64,000 nucleotides of DNA. Origin: Diplonema japonicum. Its lineage: Eukaryota; Euglenozoa; Diplonemea; Diplonemida; Diplonemidae. The stretch is from contig OZ025751.1 in NCBI GenBank assembly GCA_964019335.1, positions 1-64,000 of the forward strand, read 5' to 3'. The number at the start of each line of letters is the position of its first letter. Within the stretch, counting starts at the first letter, position 1. The notes under the pieces were generated by a model, which was not told the origin of the DNA, searched no databases, and was given only the letters and a program-made list of their open reading frames with translations. Of this stretch, positions 29,463 to 39,900 are shown in pieces. Both the position numbers and the translations under genes were made by a program.

Positions 29463-32400
29463 CTAAGCCGCAGGAGAAGAACCAGCAGCACCAGGCAGTG
29501 CAAGGTAGTTCTGTTCAGGGGTTTCCAATATAGAGTTCACAGGGAAGGGAGATCCATCGCTTGAGGGCAGAATAATGTGAGCATTATGGGGTTTCAATTG
29601 CTTCACCTGTGGGGAAGGCGCATGTGAAAAGACACCCCCTTCATGGCTCAAGGCACCCATTACTGTGAAGGTGTACCCCAAGCTCAGTACCACGGAGCGG
29701 ATATTCGTGTTGAAAACAGGCGACCCACAAATCACAACATGGTTGTCACCTGACAGGCTAGGGAAGAAGGCCTCTAGATGCTCCGTCGCGAGGATGGGCG
29801 ACAGGATCGGATCTAGACCGTCCGGAGCGCTTTTCCCCTTTGTGAAGAGAAACTTCACGTTGAACTCACCACCGAAATCCTTGTACTCCTCCAGCTCGTG
29901 TTTGAACGCAACGTCGCCAAAAGTGTCGGCGCACACTATGAACCAAACCTTCCCACCGTCTTTTAAAGAAGCACGTGCCATCGACAGCAGTGGAACACAC
30001 CCAGTGCCGCCGCCGATGAGCAGCAAATCCTGTCCTTTAACATATTGATGCTCCGCGAGAACAGGGCCGCGGACCTCAACAAGCGAGTCCGGTGTCAACG
30101 CGTTCAGTTCCTTGGAGCTCTGCCGTCCTTGGTTCAGCTTGACGAGAATCCACAGTTCATCGTTAAGGACGTTGAGGATCGAATAGTGTCTGGAGAGCTT
30201 CCCGCTGAACCTCACAGAGGCGTGGGAACCCGGTGCGAAATACTGCTCGGATATCCCGTGGAGGTGGAACACGAACAGGGAGGTGTTGTGCGTGCGGGCC
30301 TCCCGCCTCACGTACTGCATTGCTCGGTACTCGCCCGACACGATCGCGTTGTCGTGGTCCTCACGGATGTCTGCGATCCCGTCCTTCGCCATTAGGATGA
30401 TGTGGCGTATCGTTTGGTTCCACGCGTACCTCACTTGCGGTGTGTACCTTTCTTGTAGAACCGAGCGGAGGGTCACATCGAACGCCGTCGCCATCACGTC
30501 GAACATGGGCTTTTTAATGCCGAAACGAATGTGTGTTTTCCCCAGTTCGTGCAGGATGTGCGCTACCTCGTGGGCTTTGGATAGGTCGGTTACAGCCTTG
30601 TCGACGGCGGTCATGACCTGCAGGCCATGGTCTGCCATCCCCTTAGACTCGTACACACGCTTCTGGCTTCCCCATGGGAAGAATTGCAGGTATTCTGGAT
30701 GCTTCTCAAACATGGTTCGGAACAGCAGCACTCCGATCTCTTTGAGGCCCACTGATCGTAGCTGTTTCCATGTGTCGCGCACGATCATCATGTTGGACTC
30801 GTTTGTCGCCAGGTTGTCTGTTTTGAACACCCTTAACGTTCTGAGGATGTCAGATGCGTAGGTAGAGTGGTCGTGTGACTTGCCGTCGCCTTGTCCTCTG
30901 AACGCGTCTGTCATGTCTTTTCCGAGGAATTCTTTGAAGATTTCTCTCCCTCCCGGGTGGGAGTGCATGAAGGCCGAGACGTCGTAGGCCCAGCCTTCCA
31001 TGTAGACCAGTTCTGATCTGGCCGAGCGGGATGCGGCGGTGGTTCGCTTCCATGCTGCCTCCAGGTTCTCCGTGTCACCGGCTGCGTTCTTCGTCTTGAC
31101 GTGCAAGCCTGGGAGGTACGTGGTTCTGGTCATCTGCGCACCTTCGTTCTGAAGAATCCTCTTTACGACGATGTCGTTGGGCCACCTTTTACCGATTTCT
31201 TCCATTTGCGTCAGATCGCCGTTTTGAACATCATCGTAAGCTGCCCTGTAGGACTCGTCGCACCAAGATGAGTCCTCGTACATTCCGTACAAGATGTCCC
31301 ACTTCTCCGCGTCGGCCAAGGCAGGGAGGTGCAGCTCGTTGACCTCGACATACGTTTGGCTCATACCGTGGAAAGGCCAGCGGTCGATGGGACGCAGCAA
31401 TCTTGTCAACGACGGTGCGCCGGCAACAATGGTCCCTGGAACCAAGCATGTCATGTCAAGCAGCTCCGCCGCTTCTGCCAATGCGAAGGACAGATCGACG
31501 GGACCGCCTACACAAGTGACGATATGTTTGTCCTCACCGGGGTTGGTGATCCCGAACAATACCCCACCGCTTGCCATTCCCATGTAAAGCCTGAAATCCG
31601 GGCTTGAGATCGTTTCGGAAAAAAGACTTGCTGCGAAGCTAACAGCTTGTACAGCATGCGCCTGGCACACCCACACCAAGGATATGGTCGTCGCTGCTGT
31701 GTTCAGCATGACGCCGAACGTGCGTTTCGCGAGAGTTCCAATCGTCGACATGAACACAGGCAGCTTCTCGACGTTCGGCCCGATTCGGATCTGGATGACC
31801 GTTGCGTTCAAAGGCTGCAGCTCGTCGGACAATAGGAACTTGTTGATGGCGGACTTGACAAGGCTGTCCGAGAGCAGCCTGTCATTGTACAGATCCTTAA
31901 TAATCATTTTGAAGAACTTCCCCTTGGACCCTGCGCTGTTGGTCGGGGTGTGCTGTTGTTTCAAGGAGCTCTCCATCGGGGTTTTCTTGGTGGCAAGCTG
32001 CGCACCGCGTTCGCTTATGTCGGTTGGGATCACCCCGTGAAGAACGCACTGCCCAACACCTTTCAACTCCAACGTCCCGAGCGGAACGATCGCGCATTTC
32101 AACAACGACGGGTTGATGTTTTGCAAGACAACCGCAGAACAAACAATACAGCCTCCTATACCGGATGATTCAATGCGTGCTGCGGTGTTGACGGTGTGCC
32201 CGAAGTAGTCCGCACGGTTGCTGACAGGGTCTATCTCGGTGGCGACGTCACCAGTGTGTACACCCATACGGACTCGCATACCACGATAGATGAGCTGGCC
32301 TGCTTTGGTGATCGGTGCGCAGAGCGTATCCAAAAGGATGTCCTCCGGCCAGTCGCAATTTAGAAGGTCATTCTGTGCATCGCAGCAAAACCGGATTGCA

Positions 32401-33002
32401 TCGTTCGCCTGGTCGAAAGTTAACATAAACGCATCACCGATTGTCTTCACCTCGTACCCTTGGTACCTGGAGTACGCCATGCGGATGGTTGTGTTGTGAA
32501 GCCTCATTGCCATCTTCATGTCCTCAGGGTGACGCCGCCATAGAACAGATGATGCTTCGATATCTGTGAAGACAAATGTGACTTTTCCTTTTGGTGCTGT
32601 TACGCTTACAGGTGTGAAAATGTGTTCTTTTAAGCTGGAGCTGGACGAGGCCGGGAGCATTTGATCCTCCTCGCGGCCGATTGAGATTTGAAGAGACAGG
32701 AGATGGTCTCTCAGATGTTTCGTCTCTTCCGTCGTGCTGAACGCTGTGTGGTTGTTGAAACCCGCGTCTTTGACCTCCCCGTGGGTCAGCATCACTAAAA
32801 ATCTGTTCGCTGATTTCAATGGTTCTGCGATGTGCTTTTTGGTAAGCACCATTGTGAGTGCGGTACCCGCTGCCACCATGACCGTCATCCCTGCAGCTAC
32901 CACGCCGACGTGTAGATCCGTCTGGCTCAACCCCAACACCACCCCGCTGCTGATTATGGATGACAAGAACGTCAGCACACCTACTAGTGTTACCACATCC
33001 AT
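29463..33002 (-). CDS. Membrane adenylate cyclase fused to cytochrome b5, globin and flavin reductase domains
   Basis: 1179 residues in one uninterrupted frame. Two TM helices (5-25, 32-54) lead to a helical linker and a class III cyclase domain (138-325). The metal Asp residues are in FTDIEASS (D147) and EVKTIGDAF (D190). K186 and D265 (RADYFGHTVNTAARIES) favour ATP over GTP. A second cyclase-like domain (360-560) lacks these residues. Next come cytochrome b5 (665-725; HPGG H682, second His about H712) and a globin (735-880; distal H792 in ADHGLQ, proximal H824 in GKTHIRFGI). Last is an FAD/NAD reductase (about 905-1120; HYSILNV, LLLIGGGTGCVPLLSMA, CGSPVFN). Leishmania has a globin-coupled cyclase; the added b5 and reductase suggest a redox, O2 or NO-responsive cAMP source (inference). 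Confidence 0.9.
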   Translation of the reverse strand: MDVVTLVGVLTFLSSIISSGVVLGLSQTDLHVGVVAAGMTVMVAAGTALTMVLTKKHIAEPLKSANRFLVMLTHGEVKDAGFNNHTAFSTTEETKHLRDHLLSLQISIGREEDQMLPASSSSSLKEHIFTPVSVTAPKGKVTFVFTDIEASSVLWRRHPEDMKMAMRLHNTTIRMAYSRYQGYEVKTIGDAFMLTFDQANDAIRFCCDAQNDLLNCDWPEDILLDTLCAPITKAGQLIYRGMRVRMGVHTGDVATEIDPVSNRADYFGHTVNTAARIESSGIGGCIVCSAVVLQNINPSLLKCAIVPLGTLELKGVGQCVLHGVIPTDISERGAQLATKKTPMESSLKQQHTPTNSAGSKGKFFKMIIKDLYNDRLLSDSLVKSAINKFLLSDELQPLNATVIQIRIGPNVEKLPVFMSTIGTLAKRTFGVMLNTAATTISLVWVCQAHAVQAVSFAASLFSETISSPDFRLYMGMASGGVLFGITNPGEDKHIVTCVGGPVDLSFALAEAAELLDMTCLVPGTIVAGAPSLTRLLRPIDRWPFHGMSQTYVEVNELHLPALADAEKWDILYGMYEDSSWCDESYRAAYDDVQNGDLTQMEEIGKRWPNDIVVKRILQNEGAQMTRTTYLPGLHVKTKNAAGDTENLEAAWKRTTAASRSARSELVYMEGWAYDVSAFMHSHPGGREIFKEFLGKDMTDAFRGQGDGKSHDHSTYASDILRTLRVFKTDNLATNESNMMIVRDTWKQLRSVGLKEIGVLLFRTMFEKHPEYLQFFPWGSQKRVYESKGMADHGLQVMTAVDKAVTDLSKAHEVAHILHELGKTHIRFGIKKPMFDVMATAFDVTLRSVLQERYTPQVRYAWNQTIRHIILMAKDGIADIREDHDNAIVSGEYRAMQYVRREARTHNTSLFVFHLHGISEQYFAPGSHASVRFSGKLSRHYSILNVLNDELWILVKLNQGRQSSKELNALTPDSLVEVRGPVLAEHQYVKGQDLLLIGGGTGCVPLLSMARASLKDGGKVWFIVCADTFGDVAFKHELEEYKDFGGEFNVKFLFTKGKSAPDGLDPILSPILATEHLEAFFPSLSGDNHVVICGSPVFNTNIRSVVLSLGYTFTVMGALSHEGGVFSHAPSPQVKQLKPHNAHIILPSSDGSPFPVNSILETPEQNYLALPGAAGSSPAA

Positions 33003-33190
33003 TTTTTCTCTCTTTTTTTTTTATTGAGTTGTGCTTGTGACGGTGACCCCCCACAGCCCCCCCACCCCAGAAAAGGGTCGCACCTGATTTTCTTTTTGAG
33101 GTTTTTTAATTTTGTTTCGATCACTGGAAAAAAAAAAAGAGAAAAAAAAACACAAAAAATTACTAAAAGGTGTAAATGAGAATTTTTTTT

Positions 33191-35530
33191 TTATCGGCTG
33201 GACTTCGCCTTGGGGGACCCCGGTTTTTCTTGTTTGTCGAACCCCGCCTCGGCCAGCACATCGGGCGTGGACGTGATCAGCATGCTGTAGTAGAGCTCCT
33301 TCTGCGTGACGTTGGAGGAGTCGTCCCTCCCCTTCAGCATTCTGCACCGCTTGATGACGTCATCCACGATGGCGGGGATCCTTTTACTGTTTTTGAAAGT
33401 GGATTTGATGATGCTTTTGACCTGAGTTCTAGTGAAGACCACATCGATGTCCAACACACAGGCAGGGTTGATCATGTTGGGCTCAACGAGCTTCGCGGAG
33501 ACAGCATGGGCGCAACACATTGCTGTGTTCAGAAGGTTTAAGTAAGTCACGTCCCATATCCCGAGGAGGAAGTTGCTGAAGATAGAGTAGATCAAATCGT
33601 GTCCGGAGTACTTGTCAAGCATAGTGAGGATCCCTTCTATACAAGCATCCACGTTTTCCTTGGTCAGCAGGCTTTCATAAAGGTGATCGTAAAGGAACAC
33701 AGACAGCTCCGGACGTTTCTTCTTCTGTGTGTCGCAAACGTAGTTCGACGTGATTTTTAAATTCAACACGGTGGAGACGAGTTGGCTCAGCCACGTGACT
33801 GGTTTCACGATAGGAGATCTGCAGCATGCTGCCCATGCTTCGCGAAGCCTCACATCCCTGGAGTGGAAAAACGTTATGATTCCCTTAGGTATGTCACCTG
33901 CTAGAACTCTGTCGCAATGGCCTCTCCACACGCTTTGAATTCGTATCGCGGCCGTGATCCTCAACATGATCTGTTGGAAATTGGTACGCTTCACATTAGG
34001 GTTGTCGTCTTCGTCGAGACTTTGAAACGATTTTCCAGTTCGACGTTTTGTAGGGGTGGTTGGTTTTGAAGGGGGTTGGGATGTGTGGCCCATTCGAGAT
34101 TCGTCGGTCTGGGTATGTTTAGTGTCCATGTCCGTGCGTCCTGTCATTTGCGATCGGATCATCTCTCGCATCATGAGGATTTTGACGCGTTGTTCGATGT
34201 CGGTGCCCCATTTTGTGAGAAGCGTGCTGACCTCGTCGCACTCCGAGCCCAACCCTTCGCACAGAACCGCTTCTTTTTCCTTGCTTCCGAGTATGGGCGG
34301 GTGTTCCATTGCGTCGTTCGCTCCTTCCCGTGAGGTTATCGCTTCCAACTTCGCGATGATCGCCTCCACCCCGTTGAACGCTGCAATGCACGGGCCCCAT
34401 CGTTTTTCACGCTGTTCCAATACAGAACCGTCCATGAACACACCGCTTCCCCCGAAGAGGGAGGCTCGCCGGGATAATTTCATTGTCGTGCTTTCCATCA
34501 CCGGTGCGGGGAATCCATTTATCACTTTCAATGGTTTTGGTTGCACCACCATCGGTGCTTCGGTAAAAGGTGTTGTTTCTACCGTGTTGTAAGGTAGACC
34601 GTTGAACGCGTTGTTCTGTTGCTTCTCTCGGAGCTTGCAGGCGAGAACCGAGTCGCGGCGGTGTTGTTGCCGTTTTCTCTTTGCGTCTATTTCCATGGGA
34701 TTTTCCGCGGATTCACCGCTTGACAGGCTCCCTACAGGCGATACTGGCGTTACGTCGGGCAGGCCGTCGAGACCTTGCTCCCATATTATCTCGAATGTCT
34801 CTCCGCTCGGCTCGTCAGGATCGACATTCTCCGCGACTTGGTGTTCTACAGCATCAACCATATCCCGGACTTTCTGCAGAATCCCTGTCGTTTTATCCCA
34901 ACACATCCCTGCAGTGGGTTCCTCCCCTACGTCCATCCCCGCTGCCTGTCGTATAAATGACGATTCTTTTTTCAATAAAATCGTATCGCTCTCTCTCCGC
35001 CGATAAGGAGGCGGATTCTCGGCAGATCTAGGACGTGGGACAGGTGTTGGGATAGGAGATTGAACACGGTGTCCGGTGCTGGAATGGGGTCGGGGGCGGT
35101 CTTCTTTCCGTTTTTTGTGAGATTTCATATCTGAGGGATGGATGGGGGTATCTGCCCATGGCGTGGGTTGTGGTGTTGCTGTGCGTGGCCGTACAGGTGT
35201 GTTGATTTTTTTTGATTGTCTTTCTACTGCGGAAGATGGGCGTCCATCTTTACGGTTGGGCCGAACCAGATGAGTGGAGCTATCGTCGTCTTCCACGTTG
35301 AGCTCCATGGGCTCGCTTGATCCGTGGAGTCTTGCGATGGTTTGATAGTACTGCATCTCGTCACGGGGAGCGTGCTTCTGGAGTACACTCGTCGCCTCCG
35401 CGTCTTCCAGAACTTTTTTCACGTACCACATGGTCTCCTTCTTCTCCCCCGCTATCCTCAGCAACCTTCGCAGAAATCTCGCATTATTTCTTGAGAACAA
35501 CTGGTTGTCTGCTTTTATCGTTTCATTCAT
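33191..35530 (-). CDS. IQ-motif protein, 779 residues, probably cytoskeletal
   Basis: The start Met at 35530 (MNETIKADNQLFSRNN) follows an A-rich leader; upstream frame extension is K/F low-complexity. The N-terminal 60 residues are helical, residues 70-250 are disordered and Pro/Arg/Ser-rich, and the middle is helical. One IQ motif (AAIRIQSVWRGHCDR, about 560-575) could bind calmodulin. The C-terminal 200 residues form a hydrophobic helical domain (LSVFLYDHLYESLLTKENVD, LIYSIFSNFLLGIWDVTYLN). No named family is recognised; large IQ proteins of this kind are common in flagellates' axonemes and cytoskeleton. Confidence 0.65.
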   Translation of the reverse strand: MNETIKADNQLFSRNNARFLRRLLRIAGEKKETMWYVKKVLEDAEATSVLQKHAPRDEMQYYQTIARLHGSSEPMELNVEDDDSSTHLVRPNRKDGRPSSAVERQSKKINTPVRPRTATPQPTPWADTPIHPSDMKSHKKRKEDRPRPHSSTGHRVQSPIPTPVPRPRSAENPPPYRRRESDTILLKKESSFIRQAAGMDVGEEPTAGMCWDKTTGILQKVRDMVDAVEHQVAENVDPDEPSGETFEIIWEQGLDGLPDVTPVSPVGSLSSGESAENPMEIDAKRKRQQHRRDSVLACKLREKQQNNAFNGLPYNTVETTPFTEAPMVVQPKPLKVINGFPAPVMESTTMKLSRRASLFGGSGVFMDGSVLEQREKRWGPCIAAFNGVEAIIAKLEAITSREGANDAMEHPPILGSKEKEAVLCEGLGSECDEVSTLLTKWGTDIEQRVKILMMREMIRSQMTGRTDMDTKHTQTDESRMGHTSQPPSKPTTPTKRRTGKSFQSLDEDDNPNVKRTNFQQIMLRITAAIRIQSVWRGHCDRVLAGDIPKGIITFFHSRDVRLREAWAACCRSPIVKPVTWLSQLVSTVLNLKITSNYVCDTQKKKRPELSVFLYDHLYESLLTKENVDACIEGILTMLDKYSGHDLIYSIFSNFLLGIWDVTYLNLLNTAMCCAHAVSAKLVEPNMINPACVLDIDVVFTRTQVKSIIKSTFKNSKRIPAIVDDVIKRCRMLKGRDDSSNVTQKELYYSMLITSTPDVLAEAGFDKQEKPGSPKAKSSR

Positions 35531-36536
35531 TTTTTTTTTAAATTTTTTTTTTCCTTTAGAAATATTATTTTTTTTTTGTTTGTAGTTTGTAGTTTGCATT
35601 TGGGAGGGAAAAAAAAAAGAGAAAAAAAAAACCATACAATCATTACCAACGACAAAAAAAAAGAGTCATTATTATTTTTTTTTTAAAAAACTCGAGGGGG
35701 GATATAAGAAAGAAAGAAAAAGAAATATATGAGTTAAAGGAGGCCGGTGTTGGCGGCGCCCTGCAAGAAAAAGCTAACGAGGGTAAAAATAATGGCCCTC
35801 TGGTGGCTTTTTTTTTTTAAATTTTTTTGTTTTATTTGGTGGTAAGGTAGGAGAGTTTTTTTTTTTTCCTTCTAATTTGGTTTTCACCTTTCAGGGGGGG
35901 GGGGGGGGGGTTAAGTCACTCGGTTGCTGCTTCCTATTACCGATGAAGATCTGGTCCAGTTCACACAATGTTTCACCCTTTTTTTTGCTTTTGCTTTTAT
36001 TTTATTTTTTCTGGTGGTGATATTTTGTGTTGGAATCTCATAAGTTTGTAGGATAGCGGGTCTTCCCTAGCTAGCGAGTGAAATAAAAAAAAAAAAAAAA
36101 AAAAAAAACGAGAAAGGGTGAATTAAATTATTCTTTTTTTTTCTTTTTTTGTTCTTTCGCTATACAGCATATTCGAGATGCTGTTGGGGGTTTTTTTTTT
36201 TTGAATTCGGGTTCATGCAGAGGGGGAAGGACGATTGTATAACAAGAAAAACAGAAGGAAAAAGAAAAAGTAAGCAACACATGGTTTTCTCTCTATTTTG
36301 GTGTCGCTCTGCGCAAAGATGCGATTAATTTTTGATAGTTTTTCCAAGCAAAGACCAATCTGCAAATTTTCAGCAGTCAGCACCAAAAAATAAGAGACAA
36401 GTGAAGCTCACCAACATAATTCCCCCCCTTCTCCTTCTATGCATTTTGCGGATTTTGTTTTTTTTTTTTATAGATATGGCACGACGAACAACATGCGGAT
36501 TGTAATACTTAAAAACGCATATTAAAATTCACGATC

Positions 36537-36570
<34 letters not shown>

Positions 36571-36961
36571 AAACAGAAAAAAAAAAAGTAGAAAAAGGGA
36601 GGGGGCACTCACAAAGATTTTTTTTTTTCCTTCTAACTGAGCTTAGAAAAAAGAAAAAAAAAAAGAAGAGGGGAGAGGAGAAATAAAAAAAAAAAAAAGA
36701 GGGAAGAGGAAAAAATAATCCAGGCTGCACATGATCAAGTAAGAAGGGTAGGGCAAAAAAAAAGTTTTTTTTCAAAAATATAATTCAAGCGCGCCTATGT
36801 CTCCCCCCCCCCCCAACCCTTCAGTGTTTTCTGATCTCTTTATGCCACAAGATCGCTTCTGAGAAAAAGACCTTGCTCGGGTCTCACGGAAGCGATGATA
36901 AAGAATCGCTTTTTTTTTTTTTTTTTTTTTTCTTTTTTTTTTATGTCACAAACAAAAAAAT
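35531..36961. other. Intergenic, homopolymer rich, with small repeat and hairpin
   Basis: Includes 35726-35766, a 40-bp copy of the start of the dispersed repeat at 4841, a G-run (35894-35910), T tracts, and a hairpin at 36852-36896 (arms atcgcttc and gaagcgat with inner gacc/gggtc pairing). No gene found. Confidence 0.55.
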
Positions 36962-39900
36962 TCATGTTGCACTTCTAGGGTAGTTCTCCAGGAGGTTCTT
37001 CAGCACATCCACCCCACGCAGCAAATTCTCAACACGGATTCTCTCATTGGGGAGGTGCGCTGAGTCCTTCGACTGCCCCAAAGGGAGCTGCACCACCGGG
37101 ACTTGGAGACCTTCCTGAATATTATGCAACACAGACATGGTGCCCCCATCCCGCACACACAACGGGTCACATCCCCAGGTTTGCTTCACAGCCTCGTAGG
37201 TGGCCGTGAAAATCGGCGAGTCTACAGGACCTTCCCACCAAGGGGAGTCACACAGCTGGGTGATCTCCAGCGTGTTCGGCGAGCTTCGCCGTGCAAACTC
37301 ATGATTGAGGTGTTTTTCCAAGCAAGTTGCTACATTGCAACTATTCTGACCTGAGACAGTCCGTACGCTGATGGAAGCTCCTGCCTCATAGGCGATGGCC
37401 CGCCTTGTTGCCGTTGTGTCACTCTTAGGGGTGTCGATAGATGTAATGCAGAGGGACGGCTGCAGCCAGTTCTGTCTGAGAAGCATCATTCTCATCTCCA
37501 TGGTGGGCATCCACTTGTTGCTGTCGCCTCTGAATCCAGGGGTCCCCAGGGAGGCTTGCATCTCTTCCAAGTCCAACACAGTGGCGGCTTTTAAAAGTGA
37601 TTCGTTGTCGTGTCCCGTTGGTGGTTTTACACCTGAGTAGAAGTCCGGTACGCACACCCTGCCACTGGGGTCCACTAGGTTGCCGATGATGCCTAGGAGG
37701 TCGTGGAGGGGTTCTGCGACAAGGCCTCCATGTGTCCCTGTGTGTAGTTCTTTCTCAGGGCCTACCACCCTGACCTTCATGTCGACCACACCCCTTGCGC
37801 CGTAGCACAGGCATGGGTGGGTGTTGTCCATCCATGTGCTGTTTGTCACAACAGCACCTACCACACCGTCCAGCCAGCCTGTTTGGCGTGCTTTGGCTAT
37901 CGCCGCCTTGAGGCACCCGCTCGCCATGTTTTCCTCGTCCCCTTCGCAGATGAACAGCACGTTCACATTAAGATCGCCTTTTTCAAGAAGTTTCTTCACC
38001 GCTTGTATCTGCGCCACGGCGGGTCCCTTGTTGTCAGTGACGCCCCTGCCGTACACATACCCGTCATGCCCTGTGAGCACCCATGGGGAGAGTGGTGTGT
38101 TCTGCAGTCCCCATCCTTCCCCTGCAGGTACGACATCGTAGTGGGAGTACAGCACGATGGTCGGGAGGGAGGCGTTCCACCCTAGGCGGGCAAAGACAAC
38201 GGGGTTGCTGTTGTCTGTGGTGTGGGTGATGACGGTGGAGCCGATGCTTTCGTACTGAGACATGATCCAGCGTGCTGCACCGTGGCATGCTGTGGAGTTG
38301 CACCACACGGACGGGAAGCTCACGAACTCTTTCAGCATGCCGACCACCTCGTCCTTGAAGAACAGGGGCGACGGGGCGACATTCGTCTTCCCCGGCAGCT
38401 TGACATCGAAAATACGCACCTCGCCACCCTTCTCGCCGCCCACTGCGATGGTCATGGTGCTGTCTGTCTGTGCCAGCACATGGATAATCATATGCGACGC
38501 AGAGGTGGTGAGGTACCCACAGCCCTCGACGGCCCTTCGTGTGCTCTTTCCCTCGCCAGGCAGCTCCCAGCATGAGAGGTCGAATTTGTCGTCAGCTACG
38601 AAGCTTGATAAGACGAAACCGTTGCAATGCTGTACGTTGAGGACAGGGGACAGATTGGAGTGCCGCAGCGTGCGCAGACACCTCCTGCCCTGCACGTCCC
38701 ACTCTCTGATCGTGGTGTCGAATGAGCCGGAGATTGCATGCGAGCCGATTCTTGCCAAGCTCGTCACCCCTCCAGTGTGGCCCACTAGCGACCCGACATA
38801 TTTGGTGTCCTGCCAGATCAGCAGCCTTCCGTCTCCACCCGCAGTAACAAGCTCGTCGCCCACAAGGCACATGTCGTATACGAACCCGTTGTGCTGTTCC
38901 TCCTTAGTCCCGACAGCCTCCGCAAGCCGCTCGGGTCTGAATTTTCCCCCTTTCGCGCCCCCTACTTTGGTCATGTCAACTGTGAAGAAGCGTATGCTCT
39001 TGGACCTGCTCTTTGCTTTATGCAGCTCGTCTCGGTATTCCCATAGTTTCAACCGCAACAGCTGCGGCGACTGGAACCCGAGGTAGAGCCGCTCGGCGTC
39101 CCCGCAGAGGGAGAGCAGCAGCCCGTTGCTGGGCGTGAACTTCAAAACAGATAAACACGTCATGCTCCCCATGGGGACGTCAGGCGCGCAGCATACCACG
39201 TCGCCGATGTTCCATATACGAAGCTCATTGTGCGAAGAAGAGAAGAGGAGGTCCCTGTCGGCGGCCTCGTCGACCAGAAGGGCGAGCACGGGGCCTGGAT
39301 GCCGACGGGGTTCGGTGGCCTGCGAAATAGCGAGGTTCCAAATGGTGACAGATCCGTCTTGTGTACCGCTGATGAGAAAAGCACCATTGCGGCACGATGT
39401 GAGGGATGTGGTGGGAGAACCATGGCTGGTGAACGTCGTGCTCAGCCCCGCTTTGAGCGGCTCAGACTGCTCACCGTCTTGACACGGCACGTCATGCTGC
39501 CCCTGCAGCAGATCGATAACAGAGGAAACGTGTTTCGGCTTCTTGGGAAACTGCACGAACGTAACGTCAATATGGCTAGTGGTACACCTGCACATGACGA
39601 TATGATTCGCGGGGACGGGCATCCACTCGTCACGTGCGGTGGAGAGGGGCTCGGATGAGATGATAATGGTTCTATTCCGACGATCCGTTTGCTGCATGTG
39701 GTACATCCCCTTTTCCTTCTCGGTCCAAACCGACCCAGTTGACAGGTAAAGGGACGCAGCATTGCTGGAGCAATCGACATCATCGTCCTCCTGTGCAGAA
39801 GCTACCGATGACGCATCCTCATCGCTGTCCGACTGCACAGGATTGTCCACTACTCGTGAGGCAAGGACGACCCTCCCATCCGTGACTATAAAGTTGAGAA

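Noticed and set aside
33750-35006. Plus-strand open frames opposite the IQ-motif gene
   Set aside because: Antisense shadows of the minus-strand coding region with no leader or acceptor on the plus strand.
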